Below, one piece after another: positions 22,781 to 35,120 of a stretch of DNA of 64,000 nt; the first letter of the stretch is position 1, and each line of letters begins with the position of its first letter. Below the pieces are notes generated by a model, which was not told the origin of the DNA, searched no databases, and saw nothing but the letters and a program-made list of their open reading frames with translations. Both the position numbers and the translations under genes were made by a program. The DNA comes from Umbelopsis ramanniana AG. Lineage: Eukaryota; Mucoromycota; Umbelopsidomycetes; Umbelopsidales; Umbelopsidaceae. The stretch covers positions 157,210-221,209 of the forward strand of contig NW_026252126.1 of NCBI RefSeq assembly GCF_025399195.1, written 5' to 3'.

Positions 22781-23145
22781 ACTCTTTTAGGACCTTCCCA
22801 GTTGCGACGGAGTTCCTTAATTGATATTCCGCGCCAGTCATTTGATGACCTTAACAGTGGTACGATGCAGGCGAAATGACACAAGATCAACAGCTGCACC
22901 TCACAAATAGATAAACACATGGTCTAAAAGCAAATAATATGCATGATAAAACAAAAAATAGCCCATAATTGCATCTGATCTAAAGAAGTTCCGAAAAGTG
23001 AGGCAGAAAATCAGGAAGTTGGTGAGAGATAACCACAAAAATTTAGGAGTACCTTGTGGGCTGTGGCAATAAATTTTTACAGCAAAAATTTTTGAATTAT
23101 CGTGCAGTCACAAAGTCCGCTGAGTACCCGACCGGCTGTTTGGCA

Positions 23146-23156
23146 ACCTTTGCGGT
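23146..23156 (+). promoter_or_regulatory. ACC-N5-GGT element, copy 2 (possible zinc-response site)
   Basis: ACCTTTGCGGT lies just upstream of the TATA box of the ZIP gene. Read on the other strand it is ACCGCAAAGGT, agreeing with the Zap1 consensus at 8 of 10 fixed positions. It differs from copy 1 at two pyrimidine positions only. Confidence 0.4.
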
Positions 23157-23159
23157 TTT

Positions 23160-23167
23160 TATATAAA
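23160..23167 (+). promoter_or_regulatory. TATA box of the ZIP transporter gene
   Basis: TATATAAA lies 53-60 bases before the ATG at 23220 and directly after the second ACC-N5-GGT element. Confidence 0.65.
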
Positions 23168-23219
23168 CTCGCCCCCAACGTTTTGCATATCACCTCATCT
23201 CCACTTCACGCTTTCAAGA

Positions 23220-24669
23220 ATGAAGAACTCAATGTATTTACTGCTCTCTCTTGCGTTTCTGTCCTGTGCTATGGCTCAAGGTATGTTCATCTACCCCTGC
23301 TTACCCCCTATCGTTTTATTTATTAACCTTTGCTTTCAGACGCAGGATCGACTGATGAAAACGCTTGTGCTGCTGAACCTTTGGAGGATTATAACATGCC
23401 ATTGAGAATTGGAACAGTCTTCATTATTCTTGGCACCTCATCTATTGGTAAGTAATCTGTTTGCAGACTTGTTTTGCTGGTATACGATCTGTTCCTCATC
23501 AACTCCGAATGTTCCCAGGAATTTTTACGCCACTCCTCCTCCATTACTTTGGAAAGCAGGATAGCGCTTTCATCAAGTATACCCTGCTGATTGGAAAGTT
23601 CTGTAAGTAAACTCAACAAGACTGTATCTTTTCCAGTTCTTTCTTCTAACGCTAATCTGTCCATAAAGTTGGAACGGGTGTCATCCTTGCTACTGCGTTT
23701 GTCCATATGCTTCCAGATGCATTCAACAACTTTGCAAACCCCTGTCTTCCCGCTGGATGGCTGTCATATGGTGCCTTTGGTGGTGTGTTCTGCATGATTG
23801 CCTCCCTCCTCATTCAACTGATTGAATTTGCTGCCATCGCCAATGCCACTTCTATTAATCAAAAGAAAGCTGAATCAGACGCTAAATCTGCCGTTGAAAA
23901 CTATAAGGCCACTGACTCCATTACTGAGAGAACCGCTTTTGACCAGAAGAACCTCCCATCCCACGAGCTCGCTGGAGACCACGCTCATGAAATCGGCCAT
24001 TTCCATACTGCCGGCATGTTGGAAGAAGGCCAATCCTTCCGTAACATTGGAACTTTGACCTTGGAACTTGGAATTGTTATGCACAGTGTCATCATCGGTA
24101 TCACTCTTGCAAACACCGGAAGTGATGAGTTCACTACTCTTCTTATTGCCTTGGTTTTCCATCAGGTAAGAAAAAAGTCTAAAAAAAAATGCACTTTTCG
24201 ATTTGGTCCATATCCTAACTGCTTTGTAATACAATAGTTCTTCGAAGGTATTGCCCTCGGTACTAGAATTAACGACATGAACCTCAAGTCATTCCTCAAG
24301 CCTGCTATCATGTCCATTGCCTATTGTATCACCACTCCCCTTGGTATCGCTATTGGCATCGGTATTCACTCAAGCTTCAATGAAAATTCTCCATCATCCA
24401 TTCTTGCCCAAGCTATCTTGGACTCCCTCTCCGCCGGTATCTTATTGTATAGCGCTTATGTTGAACTGATCGCCATGGAAATGAATCACAACCCTGAATT
24501 CCTTCAACGTTCCTTTGGTTCAAAAGCTATGTGCTTTATATCTCTGGTAAGTGATGCTCAATGTCTTGAAGAAAATAATCAGCAAATAGAAACTGTTGCT
24601 AACTATCATTTTTCCCTTACATAGTACACTGGAGCCGGCTTGATGGCTTTGATTGGCGAATGGGCATAA
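23220..24669 (+). CDS. ZIP family metal transporter (ZRT1/2-like)
   Basis: Exons 23220-23280, 23340-23447, 23519-23602, 23669-24165, 24238-24546 and 24625-24669 give 367 residues. A cleavable signal-like N-terminus (MKNSMYLLLSLAFLSCAMAQ) is followed by eight membrane segments. The loop between segments 3 and 4 carries a histidine cluster (HELAGDHAHEIGHFH). Segment 4 has LELGIVMHSVIIGITLA, the metal-site HS motif, and segment 5 has LLIALVFHQFFEGIALG, the HxxxE motif. These define the plasma-membrane zinc/iron ZIP family. The upstream region has a TATA box and two ACC-N5-GGT elements that may be zinc-responsive. The nicotianamine synthase-like gene lies immediately upstream. Confidence 0.95.
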
Positions 24670-25416
24670 TGGCGACGATGCCTCGATGATTGACGCTGAG
24701 AAGGATTATTCACATTGTACTGTGTACAATTACTTTAAAACTAAATCATACCTTTTTATGACTATTAATTACATCTATAGATCTGTAGCATCCACACATA
24801 TATTTCATTAAAAAAATATAACCACCAATTTTTTGATTTACATTAGTGTAACTGCCGCCTACTTCGAAGCAGTAGTAGAATTGTGGAAGCATCTGTTTAG
24901 CTTTATTCCTTACTGTAAACGATTAAACCATGGGTAATTGTGAGATATTAACATTGCAGTTCAGATCACATATACCTATGGTATTGACTTGGTTCATGAT
25001 TTTGGTTTATGGTTTATATCTTAATAAAAAATTGTCGTAGTAATGGGCTCAGTTAGTTGGAACTTATATCTTTAATTTAGGGATGTTTGAGCTCCAGTTG
25101 TTGCCAATTGTTGTTGGTTTCATAGGTTGCCTATTTTAAATGCTTTAGTGTTTTATAGCCATTGATTGATTGACTTGTGACAGAATGACTGCATCATTAT
25201 GGTAAAGATAACAAAATGATGATTTCACTATTTGCCAAAAGCGCTACGGTCAGTCTCCAGAACGTGCCAGTGAACAAAGGTTGGTTGAGAAGGGCGTTTG
25301 ATACTCCGCTCATGCAATTTTTTTTTTTTGCAAAGGACTTTTTTTCGTACTGTCATTGCAAAACTCACAGGAACAGACGGATTCAAAGACATTTCCTCTC
25401 AAAGTTCTGTCTCACA
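24670..25416. other. Intergenic region
   Basis: About 750 AT-rich bases with a poly-T tract at 25319-25330 before the next gene. I see no supported exon, RNA gene or repeat. Confidence 0.55.
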
Positions 25417-26767
25417 ATGTCCATCGACCCTTCAGAGTACTTGGCCGACCCTGGGTAACTAAAGCTGTTCTTGCTTTCGCGCTATCACCTTTAAAAACCC
25501 CCAACTTACACCTGCTGCTCAACTACAGCTACTTTAACGTGTCGCCGCAAGAAAAGGCCCCTATGCTCATTGCTGTAGCTGGAGGTGCATCCAGTGGTAA
25601 GGTTGGTAGCTTTGGAGACCCGACAATGATCCTCAAAATTTAGTACAAGGTCAATATTAAAGTTTGGTCAATACAGCTAGAGGTCTGCAGCCTGATAGGA
25701 GAAAGGTTCGCTTCCAAGGCAGACACCAATGTTAGCGTCTTGGTGAGTGTAGGAACAAAAGATTAAAAACTATGAAGCAATTGGATGTACTAACTGGACA
25801 TCCTAATGGATTTAGAGTCTTCACAGTTTTTATCGAGAACTCAATGAACAAGAGCAACAACTGGCCGAACTGGGTGACCTCAATTTCGATCATCCTTGTA
25901 AGCAAAACACTTGAATTCTTTTGATTCTGTCGATGAACGTCCCTCGCAACTCACAGTGTTGTAGCTGCCTTCGACTTTGAGCTTTTAGAAGTGACTCTTA
26001 AGGATTTACTGGCAGGAAAATCCGTACAGGTTCCGATTTGGGATAACCGAGTGCAGAAAAGGTATATGACCGATTATGCAAACCATCCCTTCTGAAAACG
26101 CTAAACAACACATACTAAATTACTTCCATCGAAAGAGTTGGGTTTAAGGATATTCATAGCGCACATGTTATCATTCTGGAAGGTATCTTGGTACTATATC
26201 CAGCATCAATTCGCAAGTTGCTGAACATGAAGGTGTACATAGATATTGACAGCGATGATCGACTTGCCAGCAGAGGTAAATGCGAATAATATTATACTAG
26301 AGTGTGAAAGGTCATCATAAGTAAAAGCATGCTCATGGTATCAAACCTGTATCTTTGTGTTTCGAACACTTTAGTCCAGCATAACGCCAAACTGAGCGAC
26401 CCTGTACCTTTGGAGCGAATCTTGCGCCAATACGTCAAATTCGTCAAAAGATCCCATGAAGAATTTGTACAGCCCGTAAGTACTACAACCAAAATTTGTA
26501 TGTTGCTCACCGGTTGTTCATAATACTGACCATTGTGCTATCCATCCTATGGTACTCCAGACAAAGCAATATGCAGATATCATCGTCCCACGTGGCATAA
26601 AGAATAAGGCCGCTATTACCTTGATAACAGAGCATATCGCTAGCTTTCTTCAAGGAAAGGACGCTTACGTCCTAGGCGAAGAAAGTGGACGTTCACTTTT
26701 AGGCTCTGATCACAGTACAGAACTATTGGGTAGCAAGGATAGCGAGTTTAAGCGTATTCCACAATGA
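25417..26767 (+). CDS. Divergent uridine kinase-like protein (URK/DAS2-like)
   Basis: Exons 25417-25454, 25529-25601, 25677-25742, 25816-25897, 25965-26061, 26136-26275, 26375-26475 and 26561-26767 give 267 residues. The fold of uridine/cytidine kinases is followed throughout: P-loop [88 protein letters not shown]. Two points are unusual. With the best frame-keeping splice the residue after the P-loop lysine is Leu rather than Thr/Ser, and the RD-x-x-RGR lid motif is replaced by VQHNAKLSDPV. The donor used after the lysine (GTTGGT) is weak. It may be a DAS2-like paralogue with altered activity, or intron 2 may be misread. Confidence 0.8.
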
Positions 26768-26932
26768 AGCGAATCCTCGTTTGTAATATTGGATAGCCTG
26801 TATATAATACATCAATCGTTTGATATAATTGACTAGTCATGCTCTTTATTAGGCTTGCAATTGAAGCCGTGTGCATATTAATTTGTATCCATATCTACAT
26901 ACATGTACATAACCACTCTGCTTTGAATGCAT

Positions 26933-29900
26933 TTAGGCAAATACTTTGATGACTCCGTCGCGATCTCCACTAATGATCATAGGATAAGGCATTTCGGTCA
27001 TGACCATACTTGTGATTGCATCCATATGGTTTCGCATCATATTTTGATGTTGCACCACATTGCTAAGGTTGGTTGTAGTATTGGATGGACTGTTGCGAGA
27101 GGAGAACGGTGGGCGACCGGCTGATCCACGTTTAACCTGAGCGAATTCAAGATGAAACTTGATATTTTCTATCGTATTTGAACTGAGTTGGTTGAATATT
27201 GGAAGAAAAGAGAAGGATGAGTTAGTATCACACATTTATAGACATAATGTCTTTCATTTTGCTTTCCAGAAATGCTCATACCTGTAACGTGGTCGTGGTT
27301 CTTCTGGATCTAGGCCAAGCACCACAGTAGAGTTCTCAACCCTGGTCATGTCCCAAAAGCGAATTTTCCTATCCGAACCACCTGTCAGCATTATATGGCT
27401 ATCTGAAGGAATAATGACGGATTTTATCGAGTTATCCGCCAAATTAGCTTCATGTGATGAAGATGCATTTCGAAGCGTGTCGCTATCAGCAGGTGGATCC
27501 AATTTCTGTCAGAGACATAAACATCAGTAAATATACCTTCCAAAAATGCAACTTGAAATTTGTCTGTAATGTGTTAATAAACTTACTTTGTAAGCTTCCA
27601 ATGCGATGGCAGTCAGCTTTTCATCACCGTATTTAACACCAAAGATTTCAACACACTGAATGGTAAGGATATCCCATACAGTGACTTCGTTCCGTCCGGC
27701 AGATATGACAACACGTTTGCCCTCCCACTTCGGATCAGGATGTTGCAAGAGAACACTGATGGGACTTCGGCTGGGATGAAGCCAAGATCGTAAAGGAATA
27801 CAGAACCGAATGTCGAAAAGCGTGAGTACGCCCTTCATGGTGCCGACTAAGAGCCAGGTATGCTTCTGGTCCGTTATCAAGGATGTTATGACACCTGAAA
27901 TAACAATCATAAGGGTTCTGCCTGATAAATAGATTTTTTAACAACGACATTTTTATGAAATACACGTACCGTAATTTGTTCGATTTTTGAGCTTCCACAC
28001 CATCTCCATGGTTCGTAAATCTAAAGCATAGATGTTGCCCTTGGTAGTCGCAAAAACGAGCAAAGATTTGGAACCAGCCATAGTATTCGCAGCATCTAAC
28101 AAGTAGGATTGATCAGTTAACAGGATATTGCTAATAGGTTTGTTAACAGGCTATGGTAGATACTTGCTTGTATCAAAGTGTTTTATAACTACTGCATGTT
28201 CATCCACCAGTTGATATTTCCGAACGGTTACACACTTGCCATATTTTGGAGCATTGCCTCCGAAGCGGAAGTCCACACTAATGATGCCAAAGAGGTAGGA
28301 CATTAACATTTGGTACACCCTCTGCTTATCCGTATTAGTCGTAAATGACATGGCTCTTACCGGAAAACGTAGATACTTCCATTATCAGAAGCGCTGGCAA
28401 TACTATAAGAATTTTGAATGAAACACATGCATTTTATACGTCCTCCTATAAGTCCCAATGGTTAAAAAGTTTGTCATGTACAACAAACAGTATCTTAGTA
28501 TCAATTTTGTCATACCTTGCTGGTTAAAAGTAGATCGGGATCGGTTGGTCACATTGCGCTCCAAGCGTGAGCAGTCCCAAATACGCACAGATCCATCATC
28601 CGAGCAAGAAGCAAAGAAAGTATGGTCCCAGGAGATGATGATTTGATTGATGGGAGCAATATGTTCGGCAAGATGTGCCACCAAAGTACCTAACATGGGT
28701 ATCATCAGTATCTTAAATTGTTAATGGAAGGTAAGTACTGTAATAAATGGTTTGTGAACGTACCTTCCGGTTTCCAATTAGCTAATGATCTAAAAGCCGA
28801 CATGCCTTGTGGTACTCGTCGGCCTCTAGGTCTCATTTTTCCATCACCTTTAATATCTGAATGCGTAGAAATGTTAGATAACAGCATTTCAAGATTTCAC
28901 GACCACAGAATACAGTACCTGGCATGTTGGGAGGGAATGCTTCGCTTGCAATTTTCAAGAATAGCTCTTGCAGGTATTCGCTGTGGGTTACTAAAGCAAG
29001 TACACCGAAGGTTAGAAAATTTAAAAGCTAAATTTGGTACGGATCAACAGGTTGACATACCGCCGGGTTGCATGGGTTGATCTGAGCCTTGGAACGCCTG
29101 AATGATAGCATCATTCGTAGGCAGTACATTCAGAGCATCATACGCAGGGTCGTCTTCGTCCACTGTATCCGCATTGGCGACCGCCATGACATTATCAGGA
29201 TTATCCGGTTCGTCTTGGTTACCTTTGTTACCTAAGCGACCACTGACGTTCATGGCAATGGTGCTCGTTTCAGCGTAAGCTTTCGAACCTTCATATGACG
29301 TTGACGGCGCAATGAGTGCTCTTGATCGACTTCGTCGAATTCGTTTTCCTGTTTCAAGATCCAATTCCCCAATGGAAGACGATATGCTGGAGGGGTAGTT
29401 AGATTCAACTGGACTAGGTAATTCCGAGTTCGCGTTGTTGTCATGTTGTAATTGTATGGGTAAAGATTTAAGTTTAGCAAAAGGTTCGTCCTGCTCCATA
29501 CCACTAATTTGCGGTGATGATACGCTCTTTCGTTGACCATTTCCAGTCAACTGATTTTTGGTGGGGCTATCGTGTAGACCATAGTCTGATACTGTGCGTC
29601 CAGTAGTGGCATTGCTATCATAAAAAAGATCAGTAACCTAAGGGTAATGATATCCACTACACTCGTCATTATGAAATGTACCTTTCCAAAGACTATTCGA
29701 AATGGGTGAACTGGTTAGTAAATTTTTTCGACAGCTATTCAAGTAGCAGATTTGTCTTACCACTCTTGCCTCTTCAGCAGCTTTTCCGGCTCCTCTTTGT
29801 TCAGCTTCTGACGATATATCTCTCAGAAAAACTGTCATGGGAGTAATACCTAGATTCTTCAAGTACAATTCTCCATTCTGTAATGTATTGGTTAGTTTTA

Positions 29901-32900
29901 TAAGGAAGATTGAGGTTCAACGGCCGTCAAGGTCAACTTACTTGAGTTTGAAGATCATCGACAACCTTTGGACGACTGTTGTTTGTGGTATTAATCAAAA
30001 TGCTCCATGTACATTCGTATTCAAGTAGCCTACACGGAAACTTGCCTCATTTTCGCTCCAGACACCTTGAATATGTATTCACGCATATGAACAAGCTTAT
30101 CTTCGTCTTCTAATGTCATACCGATGCTTCGCAATCTCTCCATGAACTTCTCGTCCCTAAAATACGGAAGCAACGTATATTGGTCAAAAGTGAAGCGTCG
30201 GTGCAGTTCAAGATGGTTGATAATTCTATTTTCAACATACTCTTCAGATCTTGTAATTTTCTCACTGGGCATGAAACTGTTGAACAGTGATCCTTGTCTG
30301 ATCAACGTACCAGGACCTCGAATTTCCAACTTTGAGGATGCAGCACTGTCACTAGTCCTCTTTTTGTGCCCTATCTTCCAAAAGAGAGATTTGGACGTTG
30401 CTTTACTGGCCCATACCAAAGCTTGGTCATATATCTGACGTGGAAGCTACACCGATGTTCAAACAAGAAACAATGAGCCCAAAGAAGAGCAGTGCTATAG
30501 TATAGGTATACTTACTGGTGGTCGTATATTCTCGAGAAGACCGAGTTCGTTCAATTCAGCAACATCCGATATCAGAAATGGTGTTAAAAGGGGGTATATA
30601 ATACACCAGATATCGGTTTGAGGGAGATGCTTGGAAGTAGAGGCAATAAATCCGATAGCGCCATACCGAATCCATATGTTAGGGTGACAGGTGAGTGGGG
30701 CAATAACACCAACAAGCTCCCAGAGCTTCATCTTTTGAAATAAACCCAAGTCTGACAAACTTGTCAGGGTAGTTAAAACATTTTCGACGACAAACTCTTC
30801 AACGTCTGCAATAAAAGATAGTCATATCAGCAAGCAGATCAGTCAAAAGGAATGAATGACAGCGCTACGTACCTGTCAAAGCCTGCATCATGAGTGGAAG
30901 GATATATTCCTCTAAACTTCGACCTCCAACGAATGTACCGATTCCTTTAATGCTCTCAAGAAAGGCACTGACAGAAACGATGCTGGTTAGGACATTGTCA
31001 AAAGAGCATTTCTACAATTCCAAAAAAACACATACCTTCTGAGCATCCAGTCTTTATCGTTCAGATAAGTGATCATATGGCTGAGCAGGACATCGTTGGC
31101 TTTTTGGCGACCGAAGAATAAGCATAAACAGGTGATGTTGATAAGCAAGGCACGCTTTACTGCACTTTCAGGATCGATCAAAAGCGTTGCGATTTGCTCT
31201 TGAAGGATGGATTTGAGCTCAGCCATGGACGAGTCATATATTGACTAAAGGTTTGAATTGGTGAGTATACGAAAGGTTCTCATACATATAAGTGAAACAT
31301 CAGGTATGATGCTGTTACCTCGATATTAAGGTCATTCGTTTCCGCATCGGCGGTAGCGAAGGTACCATCATTAATGAGAACCTATACAAGTTGTATCAAT
31401 AACAACGTCGCACTACATTGTCACTACCGCAGACCCCTACCTGAGTCATTTCCTGGAATCTAATTGCGGTTTCCGCTAGTAGAGCGATGCAGGTCGCATA
31501 AGTGGTCCTGACCAATACCTCTTTATCAGTAGCAAATGGCTGAACATTTGGAATGATATACTCTGGGAAGATTGGAGCATTGATGGGAGAAATTGATTCA
31601 ACCATACAAAGCTTTGGATAGAAGGTTGTATTAGTCAGTGATTTCCAGGGAACAAAGTCAAACGGCCGGTTCAACATACCACTTGCGTCAATGTTTTCAA
31701 AGCATTCGCTCGGACGAGGGCAGTTTCGTCGCTGAGAAGCGCAATGACGTACGGAACAAGGCGATCGAGCTTCACATCATCCGCTAAATGTTCACTCAGC
31801 GCTAAGAGAATATCCAAACCCATCAATTTCGAGCGTGGATAAACGGTATTTCGAATGAGTGAACATATGGTTGTTAAAAAAATAAGTGCTCCATCTTCAT
31901 AAGCTTGGTTCCGAGGCTTTCTTGCGTATTTTTCGGAATGGTGTGGGTCGTAATTAGGTATATTTAATGTTGGTGGTAACAAGATAGTGGACGCTGTGGT
32001 GCTTTCCAGACCGGACAATGTCCGCCGTCGTTCACCAGGTGGAGCACGTGTATTAGTTTGATTCCCATCGTCGTCTTGTGCATTAAAGAAAAATGCGATC
32101 TTATCAAAGTCTTTGTAAATTCGTTCGATTTTTTTGTCCGCATCTGCAAGATCTGAAGCGTATGCTAACGGTGATGGCAAATTGAATATGTTTGGTGTAG
32201 GGCCAGTCTCGTTCGAGGCATCATGGCTGTCACTAACTGAACTAATATACTGGTACAGGAAAGTGTAAAAGTAATTTGGAAACGCCTTTCCTCTCCTGTA
32301 AGATGAAAACATGAACATCACATCACATCATCACAGCGCAGTGCACAATCAAAATAGTTACCATTTCTGCAAGTATGTCTCAGCAGTATAACGTTCGTTT
32401 GGATCAAGTTGTATCATATGTTTAACCAGATTCTACGACACGCGGTATGAATATAGCAGCTTCACAATAATGGTCAGTTTTATCGCCATTCCTTCACAAC
32501 TCACCCTGATATCGACATCTTCAATTTTTTCCAACTGCTCGTGAGGGCTGTAATCTCCGCTCTTATACTTGAAAAGTTGAGATAGTGAGAAAATGGACGT
32601 TCCTTCCAAAAACATCTCTGCTATAACACATCTGGTTGTTGATATTGTCACTTGTTAATGATATGCAGTGACCATAATTTGGACTGGGCGATGAAGATTA
32701 CCCTAAAGAAAATACATCCATCGCAGGAGTCAGCTCGCTTATATCTTCATCCCAGCTGAGTTGTTTCTGTCAAAGAGACATCAATATCATGAACGCTAAC
32801 AAATGAGTAAGAGCTGAAGCGAACAGGACGTACCATGTGTTGATCAATCTCAGTTCCTGCTTTGTAAAATCTTTCTGGTGCTACGTAGCAAGTTCGACGA

Positions 32901-33854
32901 GAGGATGTGTCAAAGAAAAATGAAAAATCGGCTGGATTATCCTGTTGTCATAGTGGCGGAGAATTTAAACATCAGACCTCTGTGATATGGATTTAGCGCT
33001 AGAGGGTAGGGCAACAGAAAGCATAATACCTCAGGTAGATAAGTCGGTTTGAAGGATGCAAAATCGACAAGGAACGCCCAGTTCCAGCTGGTGACTTGAA
33101 TGTTCTCAGTTTTGATGTCTCCGTGATATATCTTTAAGCAGATGTTGTGAGTACTGTGAAGTATGGGGATTTGCGACTCAGGCATTTATCCTACTCACCT
33201 CTTTCGAGTGAGCATCCGCCACGCCGTGTAATAGTTGATAGGCAATCCATTTTTTCTCAATTAAGGTCAAGAAAGGGCGTGTGCTTTTGATATTTTTCAA
33301 AAGTTACTTCTGTGTCGAAAAAGACAAAGCGACTTTGATGAATTTCGTTGATTTACCTTATGCGATCATACAAGCTGCCATAAAAGAATTGTCGGACCAA
33401 GTAAGCGGCCTTTTCAGTCTCCAACATCCGCTGCCATGGAAACACATTAGGCATGCCTGACAGCTTCTCCCGCTCGTCTATGATAGGAGAGGCATGTGAA
33501 TACACACGAGAGCAAATAGCTAATAGATAATCAAATGGCAGATAAGTTTAAGTAGGTTGTAAGTACCTTCGAGTCGTTGTACATATCGCTGTAATGAAAG
33601 TCCTTGTTCTGGCTTTACAAATATCTTCACAATGACTAGACTGTCTTTGTGCAGACCACGAATGGTCTTCATGAAACGTGCACTTCCAATGCTGTGGTCA
33701 ATGTCTGTCTGGTCAGTGCCTGTCGGAGGAGTTTGCGCGTGTATTTTGTGATGACTTGCCTGCGTTCATATTGTATATCTCCAAGCTCACTGACATAGCT
33801 GTCTATACCAGCAGACGCTGTAGAAGGTGTCGCGGTTGAGATCTTATTACCCAT
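26933..33854 (-). CDS. VPS15: VPS15/PIK3R4, regulatory kinase subunit of the class III PI3-kinase
   Basis: Twenty-eight coding exons, from 33760-33854 to 26933-27182, sum to 1642 residues. MGNKIS at the start is an N-myristoylation signal, as in known Vps15. The kinase domain has [12 protein letters not shown] and [14 protein letters not shown], and continues with [10 protein letters not shown], all Vps15 hallmarks. HEAT repeats follow (exons 9-15: [28 protein letters not shown]-like [16 protein letters not shown]). The C-terminal WD40 propeller carries [42 protein letters not shown] and ends [12 protein letters not shown]. Introns 1, 16 and 24 begin GCAAGT rather than GT. The protein anchors Vps34 on endosomes and autophagic membranes. 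The splice between 29760 and 29638 was chosen because it keeps phase; a small alternative exon there was rejected. Confidence 0.95.
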
Positions 33855-34671
33855 TGGGATTTCCAACGAGGTCCGAGATCGATGTGCGATTCGATGTGGC
33901 AGCGTAAAAGTCACGATTGTGACTGCATGACCGAAGCATTTCGAGCTCCGGCAGTCTTTGGGCATTTTGCAGCGGATACTTCGTGTGCCTCTCACAAAGG
34001 AGTTAAATTCAAGTGACTATAAAATATTTTTACTGGTGATGTGATTGTGTATTCAATCTATTCTATTTCTCACTAGAATTGCCAATCGTATGCTCTTGCA
34101 TTGCTTCCATCTAGAACTTCGTTGACTCTTAAAAAAAATGAAATCGGCGGACAGAGAAAATGACCCAGCTATCAAAGAACTAGACTTTTTCCTTAGAGAA
34201 GCAGGAACTTTGACCACAGGATAAACTCCCTCGCCGCTGACAATTATATCATCCTTCTGGGCTAAGAATTTATTTAAAACGACTTGCCAAATTGGGTGGT
34301 ACCTCCATTACCTCGTTTGGGGTATATTTCTTTGGTCGAATCGGATGGAATCTTTCATCATGAACTGCTTCCAGTTGGCAATGATTTGCACAAGGAGCAT
34401 CTCAAACCAGCAAACGTCGCCGCTTTCTTCTAAAACAATTATCAAAAGAAAAATTTATCAATCTGAGACCAAGCTTCTCATTGGTAGAGGCGGGGAGCTT
34501 ACAAGTTGGTTTCATCTCGAAGAGTTACTTCTCAAAGTGAATTTTACCCAATCATAGCCGGAAACTGATCTCTCCGGTGTTTGTATACAAGTGTTATAAA
34601 ATTTCAGATCCGTCGCTGATAGAAAATTGTACATCCGTCAGGACCAAAAAAAAATGTTGGATATATAAGAG
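33855..34671. other. Divergent promoter region of VPS15 and the NDUFA4-like gene
   Basis: About 820 bases between the VPS15 start (minus) and the TATA box of the next gene. A 28-codon open frame at 34138-34224 follows an A-run, but has no family or splice support. Nothing else is recognisable. Confidence 0.55.
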
Positions 34672-34679
34672 GCCTGATG
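34672..34679 (+). promoter_or_regulatory. TATA box of the NDUFA4-like gene
   Basis: TATATAAG lies 45-52 bases upstream of the ATG at 34724, in good position for a short leader. Confidence 0.6.
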
Positions 34680-34723
34680 GTAATTTATTTTTCGTCTTCA
34701 TATTCTACTTCTCTTTTTACATA

Positions 34724-35120
34724 ATGTCTGCCCAACACGCTGCTAAGAAGACCCTTTGGCAAATTTGGTTCAAGCCTGAAATCGTCCCCATCTACGCTGT
34801 TGTTGGTGGAGCCGTCGGTCTCGCTGGCTGGTACCTGAACCGTCTCGCTCACGGCACTGAGGTCGTCTGGGCACGAAAGAGCAACCCCTACCCGTAAGTA
34901 AAACCTGAAGCGATCGACATTGCTGAACGAAAGTATTCATATACTTATATATCTTTCATATAGTTGGCAACACGTTGACCAGGATACCCAGGTCAAGTGG
35001 ATGACTGTCAACCAAAAGTTTGACAAGACGTAAGTTTTGGTGGCTTGTGTTATGAATGTGAGAGGGGATCCCTGACTAAACCGAATTATCATTTACAGTT
35101 ACGCTCGCGACCGCTTGTAA
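34724..35120 (+). CDS. NDUFA4/MLRQ-like respiratory-chain subunit
   Basis: Three exons (34724-34893, 34964-35029, 35099-35120) give 85 residues. A short matrix-side start leads into one membrane span (EIVPIYAVVGGAVGLAGWYL), then a polar tail with WARKSNPYPWQ. This is the layout of the MLRQ/NDUFA4 family (also related to plant B12D), once assigned to complex I and now usually to complex IV. The last exon has only 22 bases; its splice rebuilds a plausible TYARDRL end. The leader contains a TATA box. It begins head to head with VPS15. Confidence 0.87.

Larger units (their letters stand above)
22676..23219. other. Intergenic, ZIP transporter promoter
   Basis: This holds two similar 11-base elements and a TATA box (listed separately) and AT-rich sequence. 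I see no coding exon. Confidence 0.6.

Noticed and set aside
29665-29720. Possible small extra exon of VPS15
   Set aside because: With either acceptor it introduces a stop in the required phase; direct joining of 29761 to 29637 keeps phase 0.
34138-34224. 28-codon frame after an A-run
   Set aside because: Too short, with no donor site, homology or promoter signal of its own.
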